This document shows, one piece after another, positions 56,493-64,000 of a stretch of DNA of 64,000 nucleotides. Each line of letters begins with the position of its first letter. The first letter of the stretch is position 1. The stretch spans positions 1-64,000 of the forward strand of contig NZ_CP144373.1 in assembly GCF_040450955.1 (NCBI RefSeq), written 5' to 3'. Made by a program: the position numbers and the translations under genes. Source of the stretch: Thermodesulfovibrio sp. 3907-1M. Lineage in GTDB: Bacteria > Nitrospirota > Thermodesulfovibrionia > Thermodesulfovibrionales > Thermodesulfovibrionaceae. A model generated the notes under the pieces. The model searched no databases, was not told the origin of the DNA, and saw nothing but the letters and a program-made list of their open reading frames with translations.

Positions 56493-57485
56493 ATGTCATA
56501 CATAGCAATCATAGGAGCGGGAAGCTGGGGAACAACCCTTGCTTGTCTTCTCTCTAAAAAAGGATTTGATGTAATAATCTGGGCAAGAGAAAAAGAGATT
56601 GCCGATGCTGTTAATTATAAAAAAGAAAATCCTCTGTATTTACCTGAGATTAAGCTACCAGATAGCTTAACTGCCACTGATGATATATTTGAAGCGATAA
56701 AAAAAGCCCGATTTATTGTAAATGTTGTTCCAACTCAGCATATACGGTCTGTTTTTGCTCCTTTAAAAGGTAAATTAAACGATGAAAATATAATTGTAAG
56801 TGCCTCAAAGGGTATAGAAAAAGAAACTTTAAAAACACCTTCAATGATTCTTGAAGAAATTCTGAATAAAAACGTTTATGTACTTTCAGGTCCTTCCTTT
56901 GCAATTGAAGTTGCTCAAGAAAAACCCACAGCTGTAACAATCTCTGGTGAAGACAAAACACTGAGACTGCTTTTACAAGAAATCTTCAGCACTCCTTATT
57001 TTCGCGTATATGAACACGATGATCCTCTTGGAGCAGAAATCGGAGGAGCTGTAAAAAATGTTATCGCAATTGCTGCTGGTATATGTGATGCTCTTGAACT
57101 TGGCAATAATGCAAGAGCAGCGCTTATTACAAGGGGATTACACGAGATCATAAGGCTTGGTAAAAAAATGGGAGCAAAAGAAATAACCTTCTCAGGATTA
57201 AGCGGACTTGGAGACCTCTTCCTCACATGCACATCAAAGCTATCAAGAAACTTCACTGTTGGATACAGGCTTGGCAGAGGAGAATCATTGCAAGAGATTT
57301 CAAAAAGCATGCGAGGAGTTGCAGAGGGGGTTGAGACAAGCCTTTCCTTGATGCAGCTTTCAAAAAAACTTGATGTGGAGATGCCAATTACTTCTGAAGT
57401 ATATCAGGTTATTTATGAAGGCAAATCACCCCAACAGGCAGCATGGGATCTGATGAATAGAACTTTAAAGCCAGAGTTTTATTGA
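56493..57485 (+). CDS. gpsA: NAD(P)-dependent glycerol-3-phosphate dehydrogenase
   Basis: This is a 330-residue GpsA: Rossmann motif IAIIGAGSWGTTLACLLSKKG, VSASKGIEKETL, VLSGPSFAIEVAQEKPTAVTI, GGAVKNVIAIAAGICDALELGNNARAALITRGL with the catalytic Lys, and SGLGDLFLTCTSKLSRNF. It makes sn-glycerol-3-phosphate for phospholipids. It starts 3 nt after the acyl-CoA synthetase and overlaps rimI by 7 nt at the 3' end, convergently. Confidence 0.97.
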   Translation: MSYIAIIGAGSWGTTLACLLSKKGFDVIIWAREKEIADAVNYKKENPLYLPEIKLPDSLTATDDIFEAIKKARFIVNVVPTQHIRSVFAPLKGKLNDENIIVSASKGIEKETLKTPSMILEEILNKNVYVLSGPSFAIEVAQEKPTAVTISGEDKTLRLLLQEIFSTPYFRVYEHDDPLGAEIGGAVKNVIAIAAGICDALELGNNARAALITRGLHEIIRLGKKMGAKEITFSGLSGLGDLFLTCTSKLSRNFTVGYRLGRGESLQEISKSMRGVAEGVETSLSLMQLSKKLDVEMPITSEVYQVIYEGKSPQQAAWDLMNRTLKPEFY

Positions 57486-57922
57486 TTTAAATCAATTTTC
57501 ATAATAACGGCATCTTCTTCAGGTAAAACATAGTATTTTTTTCTTACTCCCACCTTTTTAAATCCCATTTTTTCATAAAAACTGATTGCCTGTGTATTTG
57601 ATATCCTTACTTCAAGAAAACAGGATTTTACAGAGTGTTTTATCTCATCCATAACATTCCTTATAAGTTCCGTTGCAATTCCTCGTCTTCTCAGTTCAGG
57701 TTTTACAGCAATTGAAAGCAGTTCTGCTTCATCCAGTATTTTTCGCAAAACTATATATCCTGCAATTTCTTCATTAAATTCAGCAACTTTAAGAATGGAT
57801 TGAGGATTTAAAAGTTCGCTTATAAAGGATTTTAAAGACCACGGAAGAGAAAAACTCTGTTTTGAGATTTCAATGACTGCTGGAAAGTCTTCTTCTTTAA
57901 GCTTTCTTATTATTAATTTCAT
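57479..57922 (-). CDS. rimI: Ribosomal-protein-alanine N-acetyltransferase RimI-like
   Basis: This is a 147-residue GNAT acetyltransferase. The acetyl-CoA loop is VKPELRRRGIATELIRNVMDE, followed by FLEVRISNTQAISFYEKMGFKKVGVRKKYY, the RimI pattern. RimI acetylates the N-terminus of S18, and is commonly found next to tsaB, as here (overlap of 4 nt). It converges with gpsA. Confidence 0.9.
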   Translation of the reverse strand: MKLIIRKLKEEDFPAVIEISKQSFSLPWSLKSFISELLNPQSILKVAEFNEEIAGYIVLRKILDEAELLSIAVKPELRRRGIATELIRNVMDEIKHSVKSCFLEVRISNTQAISFYEKMGFKKVGVRKKYYVLPEEDAVIMKIDLNQ

Positions 57923-58593
57923 CCAAACTTTATTTCTGCTTCTGATTTCCTTAGATAAACAGGTTTCAAATCTCTTGCATGAATTGCTTCATTTATTCTC
58001 TGTGATGCTATAAAGGCTACAACTGCTGGATTCGGCACTGAATATATGAAGTTTAAAAATAGGGCATTGCTACCAAATTTTTCTATCAGCTTTTCTTTAT
58101 ACAGTTCTGCACCGCTTCCAACAAATAATGTTTCCTCTTTAATCCACTCAGCTAAAGCCTCTACATTCATTACTGAATCTTCTTTAATTCGTTGAATTTC
58201 GTTGTCATTCCATCGGAATAAAGCAGTAAAGACTTCTTTTTTTCTTGCATCAAGAACAGGGCATATTTGATATTTACAGCAAGGCACTCCCCATGCAATA
58301 ACTTCAAGTGTGGACACAGGAATCACTTTTTTTTGAGTTACAAAGCTTAATCCTTTCAATGTACTTACTGCAACCCTCAGTCCTGTAAAAGAACCTGGTC
58401 CAACAGTCACAGAATAGTAATCAATTGTTTCAATGGGAATTTTCATAACTTCAAGAATATGGGCAATCTCTGGAAGAAGCTTCTCAGAATGGGCAGCCTT
58501 AAACTCCATAATTGACTGAGCAATGAGGTTACCATCCTCTATAACAGCCAAACCTGCATATTTCGTTGATGTATCAATTCCTAAAATGCGCAT
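57919..58593 (-). CDS. tsaB: tRNA t6A37 biosynthesis protein TsaB
   Basis: This is a 224-residue TsaB (YeaZ). It opens MRILGIDTSTKYAGLAVIEDG and contains the ASKHA-like YYSVTVGPGSFTGLRVAVSTLKGLSF. It is the scaffold partner of TsaD in threonylcarbamoyl-adenosine synthesis on tRNAs reading ANN codons. It overlaps rimI by 4 nt and rsmG by 13 nt, forming the rsmG-tsaB-rimI unit. Confidence 0.93.
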   Translation of the reverse strand: MRILGIDTSTKYAGLAVIEDGNLIAQSIMEFKAAHSEKLLPEIAHILEVMKIPIETIDYYSVTVGPGSFTGLRVAVSTLKGLSFVTQKKVIPVSTLEVIAWGVPCCKYQICPVLDARKKEVFTALFRWNDNEIQRIKEDSVMNVEALAEWIKEETLFVGSGAELYKEKLIEKFGSNALFLNFIYSVPNPAVVAFIASQRINEAIHARDLKPVYLRKSEAEIKFG

Positions 58594-59195
58594 TTTTCAA
58601 TCTTAATAATATATCTTTTACCATCTACCCAGGGAAGGTCAAACTCCTTTGTCTGTATCCTATCCTTGGGTAATTCTTTAATTTCATCTTCTACTTTCAA
58701 GGATTTACTTATTAAAAAATATCCATCGCTTTTCACTAAATGCTTACATCTCTGGACAAACTCTTTTATGCTCCACAGTGCTCTTGACATAACAATATCA
58801 AATTTTTCATTAACCTCCTCAGCCTTTGCATGATAAATTTCAATATTGGAAAGCTCAAGCTTTCTCTTTAAATTTTTCAAAAAAGCACACTTTTTCCATG
58901 AAGGCTCAATCAATGCTATTTTTAAATCAGCTCTCACAATAGCAATCGGCACACCTGGAAAACCTGCACCACTTCCCACATCTGCAATACTCAATGGTTT
59001 TTCAGGAATGAAATACAGATACAAAAGAGAGTCTAAAAAATGTTTCACCACTATTTCTCTCTCATCTTCAATAGAAGTGAGATTGTAAGCTTTGTTCCAT
59101 TTTTTAAGCTCTGCAGTATAAAGCAAAAATTTATCAACTACTGCTTCCTCATTGAGATTTAAACATTGTTTTATAAAAGTTTTTGAATCTTCCAT
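58581..59195 (-). CDS. rsmG: 16S rRNA (guanine-N7) methyltransferase RsmG
   Basis: This is a 204-residue GidB/RsmG. The SAM-binding block SIADVGSGAGFPGVPIAIVRADLKIALIEP and WNKAYNLTSI near the N-terminus are diagnostic. It methylates G527 of 16S rRNA. It sits 4 nt after mnmG, the usual gidA-gidB order, and overlaps tsaB. Confidence 0.95.
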   Translation of the reverse strand: MEDSKTFIKQCLNLNEEAVVDKFLLYTAELKKWNKAYNLTSIEDEREIVVKHFLDSLLYLYFIPEKPLSIADVGSGAGFPGVPIAIVRADLKIALIEPSWKKCAFLKNLKRKLELSNIEIYHAKAEEVNEKFDIVMSRALWSIKEFVQRCKHLVKSDGYFLISKSLKVEDEIKELPKDRIQTKEFDLPWVDGKRYIIKIEKCAF

Positions 59196-59199
59196 GAGA

Positions 59200-61068
59200 T
59201 TATTTTTTGCTGCCTTTCTGCAGAGCTACCATAAGTATTGATATTGCTGCTGGAGTGACACCGGGGATTCTCATCGCCTGACCTATTGTTCTTGGTCTTA
59301 CCTCATTTAGCTTTTGTATAACTTCTTTGGAGAGCCCTGGAAGATTGAAATCAAAATCTGGTGGAATAATTTTTTCTTCAAACTGTCTCATTCTTTCAAC
59401 CTGTTCCATCTGTTTTGCAATGTAACCTTCGTATTTAATGTGAATTTCAACAAGTTCTTCAATCTCTTTTGCAATATTTTCCTGAGAAGGTGCAAATTTT
59501 TTAACAAATTCATAATTAATCTCTGGTCTTTTAAGAATTTTGTCAAGGGATGTGGCTTCTTCTATGGGAGTTGTTCCCGCATCAGTCAAAGCTTTATTTA
59601 GTTGCTCTGAAGGTTTTATAATTGTAGTTTTCAATCTTCTGATTTCCCTTTCAAGAGCTTCTTTTTTCTTTAAAAATCTTTCATAGGTTTCCTCATCAAC
59701 CAGTCCTACACGAAAGCCATGGTCTCTTAATCTGAGATCAGCATTGTCATGCCTTAGAAGAAGTCTGAACTCTGCACGGGATGTAAACATTCTATAAGGC
59801 TCCTGTGTGCCCTTTGTGACGAGGTCGTCAATTAAAACTCCTATATATGCCTCGTCCCTGCCAAGAATAAGAGGTGGCTTTCCCTTTATCTTTAAGGCTG
59901 CATTTATACCTGCCATTAATCCCTGTGCAGCAGCCTCTTCATAGCCACTTGTTCCATTTATCTGTCCTGCAAGATAAAGTCCTTCAATTCCTTTAACTTC
60001 AAGTGTGTGATTTATCTGAGTTGGATAAACAAAGTCATACTCAATGGCATATCCAGGCCTCATAATTTCTGCATCTTCAAGCCCTGGAATTGTTCTTACA
60101 AAGGCAACCTGAACATCATAGGGCAAAGATGTAGGGATTCCATTGGCATAGTACTCTTTTCTGCTCAATCCTTCAGGCTCAAGAAATATCTGATGTCTTG
60201 GTTTTTCTCTAAATTTTACAACCTTATCCTCAATGGAAGGACAATAGCGGGGACCTATTCCCTTTATTTTTCCGCTGTAAAGGGGTGAGCGGTCAAGATT
60301 GTTAAGAATTATTTCATGGGTTTTTTCATTTGTATAGGTTATGTAACAGGGCACCTGTGGATTGGTAATTTCTTCTGTGGAATAGGAAAATGCTGGTGGA
60401 GGGAAATCTCCCCACTGCTCCTCAGTCTTTGAAAAATCTATTGTTTTAGCATCAATTCTTGGCGGAGTTCCAGTTTTAAGTCTTCCCATTTTAAGTCCCA
60501 GTTTCTTTATTGACTCTGAAAGCTTTTTGGATGAAAACTCTCCAGCTCTGCCTGCTTCAAAGGAGTCAAGTCCAATATGAATCAGTCCATTTAAAAATGT
60601 TCCCGGAGTTACGATTACAGCCTTTGCTCCGTAAAAAACACCAAGAGAAGTTATGATTCCCTTAACTCTGCCATTTTCAACAACAATCTCCTCAACCATT
60701 GCCTGCTTTATTGCAAGATTTTCAGTTGCCTCAAGAAGTTTTCTCATGTTCAAATTGTAAAGGATTCTATCAGCCTGTGCTCTAAGTGACCATACAGCCG
60801 GACCTTTTGAGCGATTAAGCATTCTAAATTGAATACCTGACATATCAGTTACCTTTGCCATTATGCCACCCAGAGCATCAATCTCCCTTACAAGATGACC
60901 CTTTGCAAGTCCACCAATGGCAGGATTACAGCTTAGTTGAGCTATTGTGTCAAGATATATTGTAAAAAGAGCTGTACTTAAGCCCATTCTTGCTGAGGCT
61001 ACCGCTGCTTCACAGCCTGCATGTCCTGCTCCCACAACAATTATGTCAAAATCTTTTTCTTTATACAT
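59200..61068 (-). CDS. mnmG: tRNA uridine-5-carboxymethylaminomethyl synthase subunit MnmG
   Basis: This is a 622-residue MnmG (GidA). It has the FAD motif DIIVVGAGHAGCEAAVASARMG, SCNPAIGGLAKGHLVREIDALGG, LKTGTPPRIDAKTIDFS, AGQINGTSGYEEAAAQGLMAGINAAL, RAEFRLLLRHDNADLRL and the C-terminal MnmE-interaction domain. With MnmE it modifies wobble uridines. It is the first gene of the minus-strand unit mnmG-rsmG-tsaB-rimI and is divergent from the HDOD gene with only 43 nt between them. Confidence 0.97.
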   Translation of the reverse strand: MYKEKDFDIIVVGAGHAGCEAAVASARMGLSTALFTIYLDTIAQLSCNPAIGGLAKGHLVREIDALGGIMAKVTDMSGIQFRMLNRSKGPAVWSLRAQADRILYNLNMRKLLEATENLAIKQAMVEEIVVENGRVKGIITSLGVFYGAKAVIVTPGTFLNGLIHIGLDSFEAGRAGEFSSKKLSESIKKLGLKMGRLKTGTPPRIDAKTIDFSKTEEQWGDFPPPAFSYSTEEITNPQVPCYITYTNEKTHEIILNNLDRSPLYSGKIKGIGPRYCPSIEDKVVKFREKPRHQIFLEPEGLSRKEYYANGIPTSLPYDVQVAFVRTIPGLEDAEIMRPGYAIEYDFVYPTQINHTLEVKGIEGLYLAGQINGTSGYEEAAAQGLMAGINAALKIKGKPPLILGRDEAYIGVLIDDLVTKGTQEPYRMFTSRAEFRLLLRHDNADLRLRDHGFRVGLVDEETYERFLKKKEALEREIRRLKTTIIKPSEQLNKALTDAGTTPIEEATSLDKILKRPEINYEFVKKFAPSQENIAKEIEELVEIHIKYEGYIAKQMEQVERMRQFEEKIIPPDFDFNLPGLSKEVIQKLNEVRPRTIGQAMRIPGVTPAAISILMVALQKGSKK

Positions 61069-61098
61069 TTTTTTCTTCTATTTTCCTTACTTTTTTAT

Positions 61099-61104
61099 TA
61101 TAAT
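61099..61104 (+). promoter_or_regulatory. -10 box of the HDOD gene, leaderless geometry
   Basis: TATAAT ends 7 nt before the ATG at 61112 and no Shine-Dalgarno is present. The -35 is not clear and would lie within the T-rich mnmG start region. Confidence 0.5.
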
Positions 61105-61111
61105 AGATGTG

Positions 61112-62674
61112 ATGAGTTTTCCTGTATTCAGACATACAATTTCAAGATTTAGAGAGCTTTTAAAGGAAGATGGACAAAAGGTTTCTCAGTTAATAAAATA
61201 CGACCCTGTAATTGCATATCTTATATTTCAGGAAGTTAACAAGCCATGCGGAAAAGTAGAGATAACAAACTTCTCCCAGATGGTAAACTATCTTGGAACA
61301 AAAAAAATTGAAGAGATCATTATTCAGAGAGACCTCTTTCTTGAAAGTGAAGATTTATACATATGGGTATATGGGATCCTGAGCGCTGAAATTTCGGCTT
61401 TAATATCAGAAAAATTTTCTCATATTCATAGAGATGAAGCATTTTTTGCAGGGCTTTTACCATGTCTTGGATTACTTTTTATGATAAATGAGTTTCCCAG
61501 ATACAGAAGCATAATTCATTTTCTTGTAAAGCTTCCATTGGAAGACAGGGTTTTTATTGAAACAAAAACCTTTGGAACAAATCACATTGAGACTCTTAAA
61601 AGAAATATAATATGTCCTCCCTTTAAAGAGGTTGTAAATATTTTAAATAAAATGTTTCCAGAAGACGGCACAAAGGATATAAAAACCGCTGTTCCTCCAA
61701 GAGGCTCTACACTGCAGAGTTGTTATGACTTAGCACTGCTTTCAGACCTCTCTGCCTATGGTGCACAGGCTTTGATGTTTCCTTCAGTTATTGACAATCG
61801 TGAATTGTTTCTTGAGCTTGCAAAAAGATACTTTCGCATAAAAGAGTCAGATTCTCTTGAAATTCTTCAGAGCGCTATGGATAGATTTATTTCAATTGCT
61901 CAGGAGTTTAATGTCATTGAAGAGATTCAATTCTCCACTGAAACAGTTTATGAACTTAAAAAATTCAAGTTTGAAACGAAAAATCCTGTTTTTGCAAACA
62001 TGGTGAAAAATTTATTTGAAGAAAATGCTAAAGACAGAAACATATTCATTTACGGTGAAAGAGCGGTTGGTAAAAGACTCCTTGCAGCAGCCCTTTACAC
62101 AGACGATAACAATCCCCGAAGAGAAAAACCTTTTGTAATGATTTTTTGCGACATTGAAGAAGAAACTCTGGAGGAAGAATTTTTTGGAATTAAAGAAGGA
62201 TACCTTGGTAAAAAAGGTAAAAGAGGTGTATTAAAAAATGCAGAGGGAGGAACTCTTGTAATAAAAGAGTTTGACAGTATGCCAAGAAGTTTTCAGGATA
62301 AGCTTGAAAAAGCTATTAAAACAGGAAAGGTTTATAGGGTTGGAGATATAAATCCCTTTGATTTTCCAGATGTAAAATTTATTCTTGTCGGTAAAGATGA
62401 CATAAGGATAAAAGCTGCACAGGGAGAGTTTTCAAGTTCTCTTATTAAGCTTCTTAATCCTTTTTTCTTAAAAATCCCTCCATTAAGAGAAAGAAGAGAG
62501 GATGTTTTTTATATAGCAGGAGAGATTGTAAAAAAATATAACCTCAATATTGAAGACAAACTCTCTCAGCCAGAGATTATAGAAAAGCTTAAAACTGAAC
62601 CATTTCCGAACAATCTCAGGGATTTGAAAAGATTTCTATTTTTGCTTTATATTCAGAGACTTCTTAAATCTTAA
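61112..62674 (+). CDS. HDOD domain fused to a degenerate sigma-54-activator-like AAA+ domain
   Basis: This is a 520-residue protein. An HDOD domain (about 1-200: LIKYDPVIAYLIFQEVN, MVNYLGTKKIEEIII, HRDEAFFAGLLPCLGLLF) is followed by an AAA+ domain (about 290-480) of the NtrC family. The family's key residues are changed: the Walker A reads GERAVGKR (315-322, no S/T), the GAFTGA loop is GYLGKK, and the Walker B acid is replaced (LVIKEFD). The tail LLNPFFLKIPPLRERREDV is well kept. ATP hydrolysis and sigma-54 contact are unlikely; it may be a nucleotide-blind scaffold. The 3' end overlaps the next gene by 39 nt. Confidence 0.85.
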   Translation: MSFPVFRHTISRFRELLKEDGQKVSQLIKYDPVIAYLIFQEVNKPCGKVEITNFSQMVNYLGTKKIEEIIIQRDLFLESEDLYIWVYGILSAEISALISEKFSHIHRDEAFFAGLLPCLGLLFMINEFPRYRSIIHFLVKLPLEDRVFIETKTFGTNHIETLKRNIICPPFKEVVNILNKMFPEDGTKDIKTAVPPRGSTLQSCYDLALLSDLSAYGAQALMFPSVIDNRELFLELAKRYFRIKESDSLEILQSAMDRFISIAQEFNVIEEIQFSTETVYELKKFKFETKNPVFANMVKNLFEENAKDRNIFIYGERAVGKRLLAAALYTDDNNPRREKPFVMIFCDIEEETLEEEFFGIKEGYLGKKGKRGVLKNAEGGTLVIKEFDSMPRSFQDKLEKAIKTGKVYRVGDINPFDFPDVKFILVGKDDIRIKAAQGEFSSSLIKLLNPFFLKIPPLRERREDVFYIAGEIVKKYNLNIEDKLSQPEIIEKLKTEPFPNNLRDLKRFLFLLYIQRLLKS

Positions 62675-63526
62675 ATACTCAATTCCACCAACTAAGGAAG
62701 CAAAAACCTGAGAGAGAAACCATAAAAATGATACTGCCACAACCTGAGCCTCACCAAAGGATTTTCCAAAAAACAAAATAAAGCACCACTCTCTCACTCC
62801 AATACCTGATACCGATACTGGAAGCATGGAAATCAGTATAATAATTGGCAGAAAAATGCATACTTCAAAAAAAGACACTGAAATATCAAGCCCGAGAAAA
62901 ATCACATAAACTGAGACGATCACAGTAAACTGAACGAGTAAAGAGTAAAGAGTCGCCTTTAAAATCTGTTTTTTATTGAAGCTTAAAACATAATCATGGA
63001 ATTCTTTAAAAAATTTAATCTTTCCAAGCAATAAAAGAAAAAGGCTTGCTAAAATAAATAACAAAAAGCTTAAGGGCACGCTCCATATAAGCCTGTGCTT
63101 TGGAAGATTTGTATAAAACAGGCAGAAAAATACAAAGCCTATCAATAATAAAGCAAAAAGTCCTGTGTATCTCTCCATAAACACTGATGCTAAAGCCTTT
63201 TTAAGCCCCGTTTTTTCTTTGATCATGAAAATTTTTATTACATCTCCTCCAATTATTCCGGGCAGAAGATTATTAAAAAATGAGCCAATGAGATAAAGTG
63301 AGAATAGCTCTGAAACCTTTAAATCTTCCCGGGGAAGAAAAATTTTCCATCTCAGAGTGGATATGTATGAAGAAAGAATGTATAAAAAGGAGGCAGATAA
63401 AAAGATTAAAGGATTCATTAGAAAAAGAGAGTTTAAGACATGGTTAATCTCAATTTTTTTAAAAAGATAAAGAATCAATAAACAGGTTACTGTAAGACGA
63501 ATGAAAAATTTTATGTGCTTTTTCAA
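62636..63526 (-). CDS. YbhN/AglD-family membrane protein (lysylphosphatidylglycerol synthase TM region-like)
   Basis: This is a 296-residue membrane protein with seven to eight hydrophobic segments. Family traits include LYLIGSFFNNLLPGIIGGDVIKIFMIK and SVSGIGVREWCFILFF. Such proteins are predicted lipid-linked or [12 protein letters not shown] partners of glycosyltransferases. Its ATG overlaps the upstream GT2 gene by 4 nt, matching that role. The end overlaps the convergent HDOD gene by 39 nt, and the last residues are basic. Precise function is unknown. Confidence 0.85.
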   Translation of the reverse strand: MKKHIKFFIRLTVTCLLILYLFKKIEINHVLNSLFLMNPLIFLSASFLYILSSYISTLRWKIFLPREDLKVSELFSLYLIGSFFNNLLPGIIGGDVIKIFMIKEKTGLKKALASVFMERYTGLFALLLIGFVFFCLFYTNLPKHRLIWSVPLSFLLFILASLFLLLLGKIKFFKEFHDYVLSFNKKQILKATLYSLLVQFTVIVSVYVIFLGLDISVSFFEVCIFLPIIILISMLPVSVSGIGVREWCFILFFGKSFGEAQVVAVSFLWFLSQVFASLVGGIEYLRFKKSLNIKQK

Positions 63527-64000
63527 TCTCCAGGTCCCAGGATTTTTTTCAGAATGTAAATGGGTTTTTTCTGTGTTTCATGATAAACTCTTACAATCAT
63601 CTCACCAAGAAGCCCCATACCGATAAAATTAAGACCTATCAAAACAGAAAAGAATCCACCCAGTAAAAGAGGTCTTCCACCAATGGAAATTCCATATAGA
63701 ATTTTAAGTAAAACAAGATATCCCACAATGGCGGCACCGACAATCATGAATAAAACTCCAATTGGTCCAAAAAACTGAATTGGCTTTGTTGAAAAGCTAT
63801 GTAAAAACTTTACAGTGACAAGGTCTAAAAGAACCTTGATTGTTCTTCCTATTCCGTATTTTGACTTTCCTCTGTATCTTGGATGATGTTGAACCTCAAT
63901 CTCTTTTATCTTTACGCCATACCAGCTTGCAAGGGCTGGAATAAATCTGTGCAGCTCACCGTAAAGCTTGAGATTTTTAACAACTTCTCTGCGATAGGCT
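63523..64000 (-). CDS. Glycosyltransferase family 2, C-terminal part (runs off the window)
   Basis: This is the last 158 or so residues of a GT2 enzyme of the dolichyl-phosphate-mannose/polyisoprenyl-phosphate type. It has ELHRFIPALASWYGVKIKEI, HHPRYRGKSKYGIGRTIKVL and two C-terminal membrane helices (PIGVLFMIVGAAIVGYLVLL and GGFFSVLIGLNFIGMGLLGE). The start lies beyond 64000. It should transfer a sugar to a polyprenyl phosphate at the membrane; the sugar is unknown. The YbhN-like gene overlaps its end by 4 nt (ATGA). Confidence 0.88.
   Translation of the reverse strand, partial: AYRREVVKNLKLYGELHRFIPALASWYGVKIKEIEVQHHPRYRGKSKYGIGRTIKVLLDLVTVKFLHSFSTKPIQFFGPIGVLFMIVGAAIVGYLVLLKILYGISIGGRPLLLGGFFSVLIGLNFIGMGLLGEMIVRVYHETQKKPIYILKKILGPGD

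Noticed and set aside
60947-61111. Upstream extension of the HDOD protein into mnmG antisense
   Set aside because: It reads antisense to the conserved FAD-binding start of mnmG and has no own ribosome binding site.
1-64000. CRISPR arrays, prophage or IS elements
   Set aside because: No regularly spaced repeats, integrase, transposase or cas-like gene was seen in the window.

Overview
The window is a compact, AT-rich bacterial chromosome segment with no phage, insertion-sequence or CRISPR signature. It starts with the ribosomal protein/RNA polymerase cluster. It also carries a Fe-S lactate oxidation operon, a MetF-MetV pair, multihaem and Tat-exported redox proteins and a single-subunit family-B DNA polymerase. 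Together these suggest an anaerobic, probably thermophilic, sulfate-reducing bacterium of the Thermodesulfovibrio type (Nitrospirota). That assignment is an inference from gene content; no marker search was possible.

Layout. 1-12.5 kb: tuf, rpmG, tRNA-Trp, secE, nusG, rplKAJL, rpoBC, with an L10 leader and a CTG start for rplJ. 12.5-15.3 kb: a Mut7-C protein converging with polB. 15.4-18.1 kb: 6S RNA in an unusual nested inverted-repeat setting, then rny and ymdB. 18.1-22.7 kb: a tetrahaem cytochrome, a haem-binding hybrid kinase, a receiver protein and a receiver-kinase, closed by a good terminator. 22.8-25.5 kb: NagZ-like and AmpG-like genes (peptidoglycan recycling). 25.5-29.7 kb: a scar-like stretch with a palindromic repeat, a nitroreductase, a truncated DUF488 gene, a P-type ATPase and a stress protein. 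29.9-33.5 kb: CBS-GGDEF protein, tRNA-His and tRNA-Arg, a small Cys protein, and a CsoR/CstR-like regulator - FmdB - Fe-S protein - cytochrome b operon. 33.6-42.6 kb: a LysR regulator, then a long minus-strand operon joining one-carbon/folate genes to pilB, nadB and pyk. 42.7-44.8 kb: argD-argF. 44.9-53.7 kb: lactate permease, FAD and Fe-S lactate oxidation genes, a chemoreceptor and a PPC protein. 53.7-57.5 kb: AcuC-like deacetylase divergent from an acyl-CoA synthetase, then gpsA. 57.5-61.1 kb: rimI-tsaB-rsmG-mnmG. 61.1-64 kb: an HDOD plus degenerate AAA+ protein, a YbhN-type membrane protein and a GT2 glycosyltransferase running off the end.

How it fits together. Lactate is imported and oxidised through the glcD/glcF/lutC/lutB proteins, and acyl groups can be activated by the synthetase, whose control by the neighbouring deacetylase is plausible. 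One-carbon units pass through the fthC-folD-metV-metF enzymes. Redox state is probably sensed through the c-haem kinase cluster and through the CstR-like repressor.

The most notable features not explained by ordinary annotation are: (1) about ten genes whose -10 box lies 5-8 nt before the ATG with no Shine-Dalgarno, suggesting frequent leaderless mRNAs; (2) the 6S RNA/rny leader, which can form a three-way junction and has an alternative pairing; (3) the haem-linked phosphorelay; (4) the HDOD protein with a broken AAA+ ATPase; (5) the CTG start of rplJ; and (6) the composition of tuf, unlike its neighbours.
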